Source: Bog-532 sp963742865
Lineage (GTDB): Bacteria > Actinomycetota > Actinomycetes > Streptosporangiales > Streptosporangiaceae
Reading direction: 5' to 3'
Assembly: GCA_963742865.1 (NCBI GenBank)
Contig: CAVUNW010000039.1
Coordinates: forward strand, 1 to 64,000
Length of the DNA stretch: 64,000 nucleotides
The position numbers and the translations under genes were made by a program. Positions 45,221 through 54,839 of this stretch are shown piece by piece (within the stretch, counting starts at the first letter, position 1; every line of letters starts with the position of its first letter). The notes under the pieces are model-generated. The model saw only the letters and a program-made list of their open reading frames with translations. It searched no databases and was not told the DNA's origin.

Positions 45221-47581
45221 ATGAGTAAGCCGTTCAAGGGCACAATCAATATCGATATCCGCGATTCGGTCCCGGACTGGACACCGTTCGAGCCACCGAA
45301 GGCACCGGACGGCGCGGCCAATGTCGTCTACATCGTGCTCGATGATGTGGGCTTTTCGGCCATGAGCAGCTATGGCGGCCCGATCGAGACCCCGAACATC
45401 GACCGCCTCGCCGCCGACGGGATCCGCTACACGCAGTGGCACACCACGGCGCTGTGCTCGCCGACCCGGTCGTGCCTGCTGACCGGGCGCAACCACACCC
45501 GTAACAGCATGGCGTGCATCACCGAGGCCGCGGTGGGGTTCCCGAACGCGAGCGGGACGATCCCGCCGGAGAACGGCATGATCTCCGAAATCCTCGGTGA
45601 GCAAGGCTGGAACACTTACATCACGGGCAAGTGGCACCTGTGCCCGACCGTGGAGATGAACCTGGCCTCGACCCGGCGGAACTGGCCGAGTGGCCGGGGC
45701 TTCGAGCGGTTCTACGGGTTCCTCGGCGCGGAGACCAACCAGTGGTACCCGGACCTGGTCTACGACAACCACCCGGTCGACCAGCCCAAGTCGCCGGCCG
45801 AGGGCTACCACCTGACCGTCGACCTCACCGACAAGGCGCTGGAGTTCATCAAGGACGCGAAGTCGGTCGCCCCGGACAAGCCGTTCTTCCTCTACTACGC
45901 GCCCGGCGCCGCGCATGCACCGCACCACGTCTCGAAGGAATGGGCCGATAAGTTCCAGGGCCAGTTCGACATGGGCTACGAGGCCATGCGGGAGCAGACG
46001 CTGGCCCGGCAGAAGGAGATGGGCATCGTCCCGGCCGGCACCGAACTGCCCCCGATCAACCCGATCGGCACTCCCGAGACCCGGACGGGCCCGGACGGCA
46101 AGCCGTTCCCGCCGCTGGATGTCACCCGGCCCTGGGACTCGCTGACCGCGGAGGAGAAGCGCCTGTTCTGCCGGATGGCGGAGGTGTACGCGGGGTTCCT
46201 GGCCCACGCCGACCACCAGATCGGCCGCCTGCTCGACTATCTGGAGGAGTCCGGGCAGCGGGAGAACACGATGGTGATTCTCGTGTCGGACAATGGGGCG
46301 AGCGGCGAAGGCGGCCCCAACGGGTCGGTGAACGAGAACATCTTCGCGAACGGGCTCCCCGACAACATGCAAGCCAACCTGGCCATGATCGACGAGCTGG
46401 GGGGGACGAAGACCTACAACCATTATCCCAATGGCTGGGCGATGGCGTTCAACACGCCGTTCAAGATGTGGAAGCGGTACGAGTTCAACGGCGGCACGGC
46501 CGACCCATGCATCATCTCCTGGCCCTCAAGTACAGCAGCAGGCCGGGGCGAGATCCGTCACCAGTACCACCACGCCATCGACATCGTGCCGACGATCCTG
46601 GACACTCTCGGGGTTGAGGTGCCGCCTACCATCAAGGGGCACGTGCAGAGCCGGCTCGACGGCGTGAGCATGCGCTACAGCGCCGAGATGGAATCGGCTC
46701 CCTCGGCCCGCAGGACCCAGTTCTACTCGATGCTCGGCTCGCGCGGGATCTGGCACGACGGCTGGAAGGCCGTCACCACCCACCCGACGATCAGCGGCTG
46801 GAGCCACTTCAACGACGACACCTGGGAGCTTTACCACACCGACATCGACCGCGCCGAGATCCACGACCTGGCCGCCGAGCACCCGGAAAAGCTCCGCGAG
46901 CTGGTCAACCTGTGGTTCGCCGAAGCCGGGGAGAACGGGGCGTTCCCGCTCGATGACCGGGGCGCGGTAGAGATCATCACCACGCCGCGGCCGCAGCTAG
47001 CCGCACCGCGCGAGCGGTACGCCTACTTCCCCGACACCGCCGAGGTGCCCGAGGCCCAGGCGGTAAACATCCGGAATCGCTCCTACAGCATCGGCGCGCT
47101 CGTGGATATCCCCACCCCTGGAGCACAGGGCGTACTGTTCGCACACGGGTCACGGTTCGGCGGTCATGCTCTGTACATCAAGGACAACCGGCTGCACTAC
47201 GTCTACAACTTCGTCGGCATGATGGAGCAGAAGATCGACGCCACCCAGGACGTCCCGACCGGAACGGACCTGATCTTGTCGGCCTCGTTCGACAAGGACG
47301 GCGAGGACCCGCCCGGGATCTCCACCGGAATCCTGTCCTTGTACCACGCGGACAAGAAGGTCGGCGAAGGCCGGATCAAAACCCAGCCGGGGCTGTTCAG
47401 CCTGGCCGGCGAGGGCCTGTGCGTCGGCCGCGACAGCGGCGAGCCGGTCACGGGCGACTACCCCGGCGAGCACCCGCACACCTTCACCGGCGGCACGATC
47501 AAGCGCGTCGCCGTCGACGTGAGCGGGGACCCGTACGTGGACCTCGAGCGCGAGGCTCAGGCCATGCTGGCGCGGGAGTAG
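45221..47581 (+). CDS. Arylsulfatase (type I, formylglycine-dependent)
   Basis: 786-residue sulfatase. LDDVGFSAMSSYGGPIETPN holds the metal aspartates. CSPTRSCLLTGRN is the CxPxR motif whose cysteine (residue 79) must be converted to formylglycine. GKWHL, FFLYYAPGAAHAPHH and VILVSDNGASGEGG complete the active site. The C-terminal 200 residues form the extra beta-rich domain of large bacterial arylsulfatases. No signal peptide, so it is probably cytoplasmic. I choose ATG 45221 (GAGGAG 7 bases before) over 45194. The formylglycine-generating enzyme it needs is not in the window. It would release sulfate from sulfate esters; the substrate is unknown. Confidence 0.9.
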   Translation: MSKPFKGTINIDIRDSVPDWTPFEPPKAPDGAANVVYIVLDDVGFSAMSSYGGPIETPNIDRLAADGIRYTQWHTTALCSPTRSCLLTGRNHTRNSMACITEAAVGFPNASGTIPPENGMISEILGEQGWNTYITGKWHLCPTVEMNLASTRRNWPSGRGFERFYGFLGAETNQWYPDLVYDNHPVDQPKSPAEGYHLTVDLTDKALEFIKDAKSVAPDKPFFLYYAPGAAHAPHHVSKEWADKFQGQFDMGYEAMREQTLARQKEMGIVPAGTELPPINPIGTPETRTGPDGKPFPPLDVTRPWDSLTAEEKRLFCRMAEVYAGFLAHADHQIGRLLDYLEESGQRENTMVILVSDNGASGEGGPNGSVNENIFANGLPDNMQANLAMIDELGGTKTYNHYPNGWAMAFNTPFKMWKRYEFNGGTADPCIISWPSSTAAGRGEIRHQYHHAIDIVPTILDTLGVEVPPTIKGHVQSRLDGVSMRYSAEMESAPSARRTQFYSMLGSRGIWHDGWKAVTTHPTISGWSHFNDDTWELYHTDIDRAEIHDLAAEHPEKLRELVNLWFAEAGENGAFPLDDRGAVEIITTPRPQLAAPRERYAYFPDTAEVPEAQAVNIRNRSYSIGALVDIPTPGAQGVLFAHGSRFGGHALYIKDNRLHYVYNFVGMMEQKIDATQDVPTGTDLILSASFDKDGEDPPGISTGILSLYHADKKVGEGRIKTQPGLFSLAGEGLCVGRDSGEPVTGDYPGEHPHTFTGGTIKRVAVDVSGDPYVDLEREAQAMLARE

Positions 47582-47755
47582 CGCAAGGGTTAGGGAGGCG
47601 GGGCCGGCGACGCTCATGCGGTGTCGCCGGCCCGAACGTCTTATGAGCTATCTGCGGCGGGAGACCCGCCGGGCGGTGCGGCGACCCGTGCGACGTGCGA
47701 CTCGGCGCGATCCGAACATGGTGAACCTCCAGATAAACGTGCCTACCGGCTAGAC

Positions 47756-47830
47756 GTTCAGTGTCTTGACGGTCAGTGTCTTGACGTTCAGTGTCTTGAC
47801 GGTCAGTGTCTTGACGGTCAGTGTCTTGAC
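47756..47830. repeat. 15-bp tandem repeat, five copies, each containing TTGAC
   Basis: Units GTTCAGTGTCTTGAC or GGTCAGTGTCTTGAC at 47756, 47771, 47786, 47801 and 47816. They end two bases before the stop codon of the DUF6325 gene (minus strand). TTGAC resembles a -35 element, but no gene starts within 200 bp on the plus strand. Confidence 0.9.
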
Positions 47831-47832
47831 GG

Positions 47833-48381
47833 TCACTTGGCCGCCGCCGCCGTTTCCAGGTCGTGCAGCTCGCGCGCCTCCTCGGCCGACACGAGCCCGA
47901 TCTCCACCAGGTCGAGCGGGCTGATAAAGCCGTCGCCGATGCGGAAGCCCCCGGCACGGGCGATCGCGTCGCGAAGCGGGACCGCCCAGTGGTGCTCGAG
48001 CAGGATGAGTGCCGCCGCGGAGTCGTTCGGGATGTCCTCGAGCACGTCCCAGTCACCGTCTTCGCTGAAGATATGCACGCCGCCTTCGGCGGCCACCTCC
48101 TCGGCGCCCGCGGCTGCGCCGGCGGCCATGCCCTCTTCGCCTTCGATACCCAGGCCGACCAGGGCGCCGATCTTACTCCCGACTTCGATGGCCTCCTGCT
48201 CGGAGAGATTACTGAGGTGCTCCACCTCCAGCTCGCCCGCCGCGTCTTTGTAGACCGCGAGGGCGTCGATCACCCGCACCGTGTCGCTATCGCGGAGCCG
48301 CTCCAGCTCAGCGATGATCTCACCGTGGAAATTGGGGTGGCTGAAGCCCAGTACGAGCAGTTGCACGGGACCGATTGCCAT
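47833..48381 (-). CDS. DUF6325-like stress protein
   Basis: 182 residues. It starts MAIGPVQLLVLGFSHPNFHG, then EIIAELERLRDSDTVRVIDA, VYKDAAGELEV, a central glycine/alanine-rich segment (GEEGMAAGAAAGAEEVA), and later DIPNDSAAALILLEHHWAVP and ISPLDLVEIGLVSAEE. This is the ferredoxin-like DUF1269/DUF6325 pattern of small actinobacterial stress proteins that often occur with SHOCT proteins. ATG 48381 (AGGCAGGAAA upstream). An exact palindrome lies 128 bp upstream, shared with the divergent DUF2252 gene. Function unknown. Confidence 0.8.
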   Translation of the reverse strand: MAIGPVQLLVLGFSHPNFHGEIIAELERLRDSDTVRVIDALAVYKDAAGELEVEHLSNLSEQEAIEVGSKIGALVGLGIEGEEGMAAGAAAGAEEVAAEGGVHIFSEDGDWDVLEDIPNDSAAALILLEHHWAVPLRDAIARAGGFRIGDGFISPLDLVEIGLVSAEEARELHDLETAAAAK

Positions 48382-48509
48382 TTTCCTGCCTCTTCCATCG
48401 AAAGGCCGGTCCCGTCGGCGCGCGTGGGGCCCGGGGAGACCGGGGACCGGGGACCGGCATGATGATGACCGTTACCCCTGTAGAGTCGGCCGCCCGGGTC
48501 CTCGGCGCA

Positions 48510-48526
48510 TCACCCCGGCGGGGTGA
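48510..48526. promoter_or_regulatory. Island palindrome copy, exact (TCACCC-CGGCG-GGGTGA)
   Basis: Exact copy between divergent genes: 59 bp from DUF2252 (plus) and 128 bp from DUF6325 (minus). Confidence 0.8.
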
Positions 48527-48585
48527 GGCAGCCGGTTCTCTTTCCCGCCATTGTTGGAGTTCAGTGGCTGGAGAGGAGCCGGAAA

Positions 48586-50043
48586 ATGAGCGTTCTCAAG
48601 GTTGAGGCTCCCCGGCGGCCGTCGGCGCGGGCGCAGCTCGAGAAGCTGGGACATCTGACGCCCGCTGAGCGCGCGGCCCGGGGCGCGCAGGCCCGGTCTG
48701 AGGTGCCAAGGGAATCGCACGCGGAGTTCAAGGTGTCCGCGGCCCGGCCCGACCCGATCACCCTGCTCGAGGAGCAGGCCACGTCGCGCGTGCCGGAGCT
48801 GGTACCGGTCCGGTGGGGCCGGATGATGGTCTCGCCGTTCACCTACTACCGCGGCGCGGCCCTGCCCATGGCCAGCGACCTGGCCGCCACTCCGGTCTCC
48901 GGCCTGACCGTCCAGGCCTGCGGTGACGCGCACCTGGCGAACTTCGGCATCTTCGGGTCGGCCGAGCGCAGGCTGGTCTTTGACGTCAATGACTTCGACG
49001 AGACGCTGCCGGGCCCGTGGGAGTGGGACGTCAAGCGGCTGGCCGCCAGCATGGAGGTCGCCGCGCGGTCGAACGGTTTCACCGGCAAGCAGCGCCGCAA
49101 GATCGTCACGGGCACCGTGGCCAGCTACCGGCAGGCGATGCGCGACTTTGCCGGGATGACGGAGCTCAAGATCTGGTACGCGCACGCGGACATCGACGAG
49201 CTACGGGCCCAGTTCGAGTCCAAGCTGGACGCCCGGCAGCGCAAGCTCGTCGATAAGGGCATGGCCAAGGCCCGCACCCGGGACAGCATGCAGGAACTGG
49301 CCAAGCTCACGACCACGGTGGACGGGCAGCTGCGGATCATCTCTGACCCACCGCTCCTGGTGCCCATGGAAGATCTGCTATCCGATGAGGCGCAACGCGG
49401 TGCGCTCCAGTCGGAGCTACAGAGCATCATGAGCAAGTACCGGCGGACGCTGGAGACCGACCGGCGGCACCTGATCGAGAAGTATGAGTTCATTCACGTG
49501 GCCCGGAAGGTCGTCGGCGTCGGCAGTGTGGGGACCCGTTGCTGGATCGTGCTGATGCTCGGGCGCGATGAGTCTGATCCGCTGTTCCTCCAGGTCAAGG
49601 AGGCTGAGGAGTCGGTCCTCAGCCGGTTCCTCGGCGCCAGCGAGTTCACCAACATGGGCCAGCGGGTGGTCGCGGGCCAGCGGCTGATGCAGGCGTCCAG
49701 TGACATCTTCCTGGGCTGGCAGCGGGTCGCGGCCGGGCTGGACGGGAAGCAACGTGACTTCTACGTCCGCCAGCTGCGGGACTGGAAGTTCTCCATCGAC
49801 ACCGAGATCATGGTACCGAGCGGCATGCGCATGTACGGCGGGCTGTGCGGATGGACCCTGGCGCGGGCCCACGCCCGGTCCGGGGACGCCATTGCCATCG
49901 CGGCTTACCTCGGCGGCTCAGACGTCTTCGATCAGGCCATCACGGAATTCGCCGAGGCCTACGCCGACCAGAACGAGCGGGACCACGACGCGGTCCTTGA
50001 AGCCGTCAAGTCCGGGCGAATCGTCGCTGAACAAGGCCTGTGA
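48586..50043 (+). CDS. DUF2252 protein (kinase-like fold)
   Basis: 485 residues. Conserved DUF2252 blocks: VRWGRMMVSPFTYYRGAA, CGDAHLANFGIFGS, RLVFDVNDFDETLPGPWEWD, VKRLAASMEVAAR, and later VGVGSVGTRCWIVLMLGRDE. HLANFG followed by NDFDET resembles the HxxxxN and D metal/catalytic motifs of protein-kinase-like phosphotransferases, so an ATP-dependent small-molecule or protein kinase is possible but unproven. ATG 48586 follows GGAGAGGAG. The GAP gene begins 71 bp after its stop on the same strand. Family members are common in actinomycete stress clusters. Confidence 0.88.
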   Translation: MSVLKVEAPRRPSARAQLEKLGHLTPAERAARGAQARSEVPRESHAEFKVSAARPDPITLLEEQATSRVPELVPVRWGRMMVSPFTYYRGAALPMASDLAATPVSGLTVQACGDAHLANFGIFGSAERRLVFDVNDFDETLPGPWEWDVKRLAASMEVAARSNGFTGKQRRKIVTGTVASYRQAMRDFAGMTELKIWYAHADIDELRAQFESKLDARQRKLVDKGMAKARTRDSMQELAKLTTTVDGQLRIISDPPLLVPMEDLLSDEAQRGALQSELQSIMSKYRRTLETDRRHLIEKYEFIHVARKVVGVGSVGTRCWIVLMLGRDESDPLFLQVKEAEESVLSRFLGASEFTNMGQRVVAGQRLMQASSDIFLGWQRVAAGLDGKQRDFYVRQLRDWKFSIDTEIMVPSGMRMYGGLCGWTLARAHARSGDAIAIAAYLGGSDVFDQAITEFAEAYADQNERDHDAVLEAVKSGRIVAEQGL

Positions 50044-50114
50044 CATCGCGGCCAGCCGGGCCGGGGAGATCCGCCCGGCCCAGGACCGGCAGGGACCAGT
50101 AGGGGGCGGGGCCG

Positions 50115-50756
50115 GTGGTACTCAACCTGGTGCTCATCGGTCTCGGGATAACCCTCGAGCCCTTTCCGCTCACCGCGTTCATCCTGCTGCTGAGCGCCGA
50201 AAAGGGCATGTGGAAGGGCCTGGCGTTCGTCCTCGGCTGGCTGGCCTGCCTGGCCGTGGTGATAGCGGCCGTGGTGCTGACGACCCAGGGAAAGCCGCCC
50301 GCCCCGAACACCGCGCCGTCCACGGCCGCCCTGGCCGTGAAGCTGGCCATAGGCGTCGCGCTGGTCCTGTACGCCTGGCGCCGGTGGCGCAAGATGGGCG
50401 CCCCCCGCAAGCCGCCGACCTGGATGGCGCGACTGGACGGGGTGTCGCTGTGGGCCGCCGCCGGGCTCGCCGCCTTCCTCCAGCCGTGGGCGCTCGTGGC
50501 GGCCGGCGCCGCGACCATCACCCAGGCCAAACTGTCCGGGCCGGCGGACTACCTGACGCTGGTCCTGTTCGTCCTGCTGGCGACGGCCAGCTTCCTGTAC
50601 CTCGAGCTGTACGCGACGTTCGCGCCCGCCTCCGCTGGGGCCAGGCTGCAGCAGCTGCGGACCTGGCTCGACACCCACCGCGACCAGGTCATCGTCCTGC
50701 TGTCGCTGCTGCTCGGCTTCTGGCTGGTCGGCAACAGCCTCTACTACCTGACGTAA
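50115..50756 (+). CDS. GAP-family (LysE-like) membrane protein 2
   Basis: 213 residues, six helices. LNLVLIGLGITLEPFPLTAF and ILLLSAEKGMWKGLAFVLGW, then a GTPxP-like loop (TQGKPPAPNTAPSTAALAVK), are the GAP/Sap hallmarks. GTG 50115 is the start. It follows DUF2252 and would be co-transcribed from the exact operator at 48510. It differs clearly from GAP protein 1 at 36911, so is not a recent duplicate. Confidence 0.8.
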   Translation: MVLNLVLIGLGITLEPFPLTAFILLLSAEKGMWKGLAFVLGWLACLAVVIAAVVLTTQGKPPAPNTAPSTAALAVKLAIGVALVLYAWRRWRKMGAPRKPPTWMARLDGVSLWAAAGLAAFLQPWALVAAGAATITQAKLSGPADYLTLVLFVLLATASFLYLELYATFAPASAGARLQQLRTWLDTHRDQVIVLLSLLLGFWLVGNSLYYLT

Positions 50757-50797
50757 CAACCGGCCGCGCTAGCTTAGCTGTGCCTGTTCGGCTGTGC

Positions 50798-51487
50798 TTA
50801 CTCGGCTGATTGCCCCCGGTAAGCGGATACGAGGCGCGCCACCAGGGTGGCCAGGAATATCTGTCCGGTCATCGCCTCGAGGACGGCGACGGCCCTTGCG
50901 CCGTTGATAGCGGCGGTAAAGTCCCCATAGCCCACAGTCGTCAGCGTGGCGAAGCTGAAGTACTGGAACGTCTGGGTGTTCGCCGGCTGCCCGTTAGCGA
51001 AAAAGCCGCCGCCGTCGAGGTACTTGATCGCGGCGTAGAAGGCGGCGAACATCATGCCGATGATCACGTAGGCGCTCAGGGCTCCGTAAATACTCTGCAC
51101 GGTGACCGTGGGCCGGGCCAGCACCCGGCTGACGATGAGGATCGCGGCCAGCAGCAGGATCAGGCCCTTCCATAGCGCGGCCAGGCCGTCACCCACCTGG
51201 GTGCCGGTCTGGCCCGCCCCGAGGGCTGCCGCCGTGCCAGCCAGCGCAAAGCCGGCGGCCAGCCACGCCATCCGGCCGCGCACTCGCGATGTCCTGAGGG
51301 CCAGCAGCAGGAGAGCCAGAAATAGCAGGATCTGGATATCGCTGATGATCCGGCCACTAGTGAAGGCCGAGAGCAGATACGTCGCGATCAGCACCAGCAG
51401 AAGGAGACCGTACCGGCCGCCGGGTTCCCGGCGGCCGGTACGGTCACTGCCGCCTGCTGCCCTCTGGCCAGCGGATGCCTGTGCCAT
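50798..51487 (-). CDS. Two-pore-helix potassium channel
   Basis: 229-residue membrane protein. The selectivity filter TTVGYGDF is near residue 195, framed by helices ALSAYVIIGMMFAAFYAAIK and AVLEAMTGQIFLATLVARLV, which is the Ion_trans_2 (KcsA-like) pore. Four further hydrophobic segments precede it, giving a six-helix layout without a charged S4. No C-terminal RCK domain. ATG 51487 (GGAGGG upstream) is chosen over GTG-type upstream starts. It follows the DUF1269 gene by 53 bp and probably shares its operator. Likely function: K+ flux control under acid or osmotic stress. Confidence 0.85.
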   Translation of the reverse strand: MAQASAGQRAAGGSDRTGRREPGGRYGLLLLVLIATYLLSAFTSGRIISDIQILLFLALLLLALRTSRVRGRMAWLAAGFALAGTAAALGAGQTGTQVGDGLAALWKGLILLLAAILIVSRVLARPTVTVQSIYGALSAYVIIGMMFAAFYAAIKYLDGGGFFANGQPANTQTFQYFSFATLTTVGYGDFTAAINGARAVAVLEAMTGQIFLATLVARLVSAYRGQSAE

Positions 51488-51540
51488 GACCCTCCATCTG
51501 ATCAGGCCTGGGGGAACGGCGGCCCGGGCTGGCAAAGCGC

Positions 51541-52035
51541 CTACGCGGCGCCCCCGCCGTGCAGCGCGTCCTGAAGTTCCTTCTCGCCTTCCTTCGACAG
51601 CGAGGTCTTCAGCACGGTCCCGCCGTACCTGCTCATCGCCTCCACGGCCTTGTCCGGGGTGACCTTCTCCAGCATGAGGAACAGCGCGGACGTGCCCGGC
51701 TTCAGCATGTCCCGGACCTGGTCCTGGAACTGCTTGTCGATGCCTGACTTGGTGATCTTGCCCATGAGGGCACCGAGGCCGGCCCCGATAGCAATCCCGG
51801 CGACCGGGACGAAGAACAGGAGCCCGAAGAGCAGGCCCCAGAACATGCCCCAGCTCGCCCCGGCGCCGACCATGTGGTGCTGGGTATGAACATGGAATTT
51901 ACCGTCGTTGTCCCGCACGATCACAGCAATCGCGTCAGGCTCGATGATGAGGTCATGGGCCAGCCGGCGGGCTTCATCGGCGGCGGCTTCGGCGGTGGCC
52001 TCGTCGGGATATCCGATCGCGATCAGATCAGCCAT
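51541..52035 (-). CDS. DUF1269 stress-associated membrane protein
   Basis: 164 residues. DLIAIGYPDEATAEAAADEA, IEPDAIAVIVRDNDGKFHVH, a glycine-rich hydrophobic stretch (GMFWGLLFGLLFFVPVAGIA), and LKPGTSALFLMLEKVTPDKA are DUF1269 hallmarks. The family is found with membrane-stress and low-oxygen genes but has no defined function. ATG 52035 follows GAGGAGAAGAG. The frame continues upstream to 52098 without signal. Palindrome 66 bp upstream. Followed by the K+ channel. Confidence 0.88.
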   Translation of the reverse strand: MADLIAIGYPDEATAEAAADEARRLAHDLIIEPDAIAVIVRDNDGKFHVHTQHHMVGAGASWGMFWGLLFGLLFFVPVAGIAIGAGLGALMGKITKSGIDKQFQDQVRDMLKPGTSALFLMLEKVTPDKAVEAMSRYGGTVLKTSLSKEGEKELQDALHGGGAA

Positions 52036-52101
52036 GGCGTTCTCTTCTCCTCGTGTTGGTGGAGCCCGCCCCAACTCCATCAAGCAGGCCGCGGCCACGC
52101 C

Positions 52102-52118
52102 CCACCCGTCATGGGTGA
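52102..52118. promoter_or_regulatory. Island palindrome copy, one mismatch (CCACCC-GTCAT-GGGTGA)
   Basis: 66 bp upstream of the DUF1269-K+ channel unit (minus strand), and just past the stop of LuxR regulator 2. Confidence 0.65.
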
Positions 52119-52139
52119 TACGGCGCCGAGGATCGGGAA

Positions 52140-54839
52140 TTAGATCAGGTTCAGATTCCGGGCGCGGCGGACCGCCTCGCCACGGTGACTCGCAGAAAGC
52201 TTCCGGTAGATGCTCTTGAGGTGAGTCTTGACCGTGTTCACCGAGATGTACATCTCGGTGGCGATCTCCGCCGTGCTGAGCATTCCGGACAGACGTTCGA
52301 GGACTTCACGCTCGCGCTCGCTCAGCGCATCTACCACCAGCGGCTGCGGCTGCGTGACGGGCAGCGCGCCGGGGTCGGCGCCAAGGCTCTGCAGATCGTC
52401 CCTGAGCAGCTGCCCGTACCGGCGGACCAGCTCAGGATCACGCCGGAGGATGGGCCGCAGCCAGGCCTGTTCTCTGGCGAAGGGCAGCCGGTTCTGCTCC
52501 ACCTCGCCTAGCTGCAGGGCGCGCTCCAGGGATCGGTGGCCACGTGCTCCGTTACCGCTCTGGTAGCTAAGCCGCGCGTCGATCAGCCACCCGTCCAGGC
52601 TGGCAGGTTCCCGTTTCTCCTGGGCGCCCGCGGTGGCGAGGGCACGCCTGGCCGCGGGAGCGTCGTCGGCCGCCAGCCACGCATACGCCAGAGTCACACT
52701 CACGCCGGGTGCGGACTGCGACTCCGCGCGGGCGGCTGCGTCAGCAGCGCCCCGCAGGTCCCCCGCCATCGCGCAGGCCTGCGACTCGAGGACCGTTAGC
52801 CTATGTCCGAGCCACTGCGGAGGCTGCCAGCGCTGGCGTGCGCGGGCGATCAGCTCCAGAGCCGCACCGGCACGGCCCTCGGCCAGGCGGCAGGCCGCCG
52901 CGGTCAGGCCGGCCACGGCCGACGTGAGCTTATCCGGACGTGCCCGCAGGGCGGTGCTGGCCACCGTCAGCTGACCATGCGCCTGCCGTAGCTCGTACCG
53001 CTCGAGATGCACGCAGGCCAGGGCCGTGCTGGCCGCCGGATTGGCCGGCTCCATACGCCCCTCGTCGATACCGCCCGTCTCACCGGCTAGCATCTCGGCG
53101 CTGTTCAGGTGCCCTTGCAGTGCTTCCACCAGGGAAAGCTGACCGAGGCAGCCGGCCCTTTCGCGCCAGCTGGCGGGCGCCGACGCCGCGGCGGTGCCGG
53201 TCCTCAGCGTGGCCGCGGCCTGGTCGGCCTGGCCTGCCCAGAACTCCACGATCCCCCGTCCCAGGAGTACCTGAGGGCGGAGCCCAGGATGCAGCGCGAG
53301 CACTCCTTCGGAGATTGCGCCCAGGGCCTCCTCAGCCCGAGCGCTCGCGGCGATGGCGGCCTTGAGGTCACCGGCCCGGCGGGCCACCGCCATCCGGATC
53401 AGCGCAGCGGCCAGACGCGCCGGAAGTTCGGCGCCCGCGGGAAGATGCCCGACGATGGCCTCCGCCCTGGCGAGGGAGGCACCGCCGGTGTCATCTGCGC
53501 AGGCGGAGTGCTCCAGCGCGGCCGCCACCAGCAAGAGCGGCAACTGATTCCCGGCCAGATCCTCCGGCATGCGGTGGAATATGCCGGCCAGGGTTATTGA
53601 TTCATTATCTCGCAGCTCGATCAGGCAATTTATGGCGAAGTCTTCCAGGACCATACTGGCTGCGAGTGTCCAGTCACCGGCGTCCGCGGCGTGCCGCACG
53701 GCTGCCGTAAGGTAACCGTTTCGCAAATACCACCGGCCCGCTAGCCGATGCAAATCAGGCACCTGGCTAGAGCACTCGTGCCGCAGCTTGAGGCGCAATA
53801 TTTCGGCGAGCAGCGGGTGGTAGCGATACCAGCCATCACCAAGCGGCTGGACGAAAGCATTGGTATCCGCCAGGGCCGATAGCAAGCTGGCGGCCTGCGT
53901 GTCGTCGTTGCCGACTAGTTCCCCGGCGATGTCGGCGCAGACCCGGTCCAGGATACTGGTGCGAAGGAGGAAGTTGCGGAGGGATGCGGGCTGGGGATTC
54001 AGAACCTCCTCCACCAGGTAACCCGTGATCGCACTGTCCTCAGAGCAAAGCTGCTTAACGAATTGCTCGGGGTCGGGATGCCCGTCCAGCGACATGGCCG
54101 CCAGCCGTATCCCCGCCGCCCAGCCCTCGGTGCAGAGGATCAGAGATTCAAGGGCCTCCGCGGACAATGTGATGCCGTGCTGCGTCATCAGCGAGCTGGT
54201 TTCGGTAATGCTGAGGGCCAGATCGGCGGCGCGAATTTCGACTAGTTCCCCGTTAAGCCGGTACCGGTGCAGGGACAGGGGAAGCTGAGTCCGTGAGGAG
54301 ATGATGAGGTGCAGGCCCGGTGCGGCATTCCTGAGCAGGTATGAAAGACCGTCGATAATGTCAGTATCGGTCAGGAAGTGAAAATCCTCGATCACCATGA
54401 CGACCGGCTGCTCGGCCGAGGCCAGCGCAGACGCGAGCCGCAGGAGGAATTCATGGCCTACGGCTTTTCGGCGGCCCGCCGCCGTCCACGCCGGCGGCAC
54501 CTCGGTGCCTGCCCGCCGAAGTGCGGCGACAACGTAGGACCAGAAGACGGGCGGCCGGTTGTCGTATTCGTCAAGACTGACCCAGACCAGTGGGCCGGGA
54601 CCGGCGTAAGCGGCCGCCCACGACGCGATGGCCATCGTCTTGCCGGCGCCCGGCGGCCCGGTCACCACCGTCAGCGGTCCTCGCGTGCCCTGATCGAGGA
54701 GCTCATCGATTCTCGGACGCCTGATCGCCCAGGCGGGCTGGCCAGGGGCAGTGATCTTGGACATCAGCACAGGATCCGCGGCCCCGCGGCCGTTTCGCGC
54801 GGAACGGACCGGACCGCCGCTATCGGTAGTGGTAACCAT
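52140..54839 (-). CDS. MalT-like (LAL-type) LuxR-family transcriptional regulator 2
   Basis: 899 residues. The ATPase has Walker A VVTGPPGAGKTMAIASW (about residue 60) and Walker B PVVMVIEDFHFLTD. A long tetratricopeptide-like helical region spans residues about 400-820. The C-terminal HTH reads LSEREREVLERLSGML then ISVNTVKTHLKSIYRKL. It is related to regulator 1 (same architecture, conserved HTH) but 160 residues longer. Start ATG 54839. It lies near the right end of the palindrome-bearing island; a compound set of partial palindromes lies 135-176 bp upstream, possibly for autoregulation. The inducing signal is unknown. Confidence 0.9.
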   Translation of the reverse strand: MVTTTDSGGPVRSARNGRGAADPVLMSKITAPGQPAWAIRRPRIDELLDQGTRGPLTVVTGPPGAGKTMAIASWAAAYAGPGPLVWVSLDEYDNRPPVFWSYVVAALRRAGTEVPPAWTAAGRRKAVGHEFLLRLASALASAEQPVVMVIEDFHFLTDTDIIDGLSYLLRNAAPGLHLIISSRTQLPLSLHRYRLNGELVEIRAADLALSITETSSLMTQHGITLSAEALESLILCTEGWAAGIRLAAMSLDGHPDPEQFVKQLCSEDSAITGYLVEEVLNPQPASLRNFLLRTSILDRVCADIAGELVGNDDTQAASLLSALADTNAFVQPLGDGWYRYHPLLAEILRLKLRHECSSQVPDLHRLAGRWYLRNGYLTAAVRHAADAGDWTLAASMVLEDFAINCLIELRDNESITLAGIFHRMPEDLAGNQLPLLLVAAALEHSACADDTGGASLARAEAIVGHLPAGAELPARLAAALIRMAVARRAGDLKAAIAASARAEEALGAISEGVLALHPGLRPQVLLGRGIVEFWAGQADQAAATLRTGTAAASAPASWRERAGCLGQLSLVEALQGHLNSAEMLAGETGGIDEGRMEPANPAASTALACVHLERYELRQAHGQLTVASTALRARPDKLTSAVAGLTAAACRLAEGRAGAALELIARARQRWQPPQWLGHRLTVLESQACAMAGDLRGAADAAARAESQSAPGVSVTLAYAWLAADDAPAARRALATAGAQEKREPASLDGWLIDARLSYQSGNGARGHRSLERALQLGEVEQNRLPFAREQAWLRPILRRDPELVRRYGQLLRDDLQSLGADPGALPVTQPQPLVVDALSEREREVLERLSGMLSTAEIATEMYISVNTVKTHLKSIYRKLSASHRGEAVRRARNLNLI

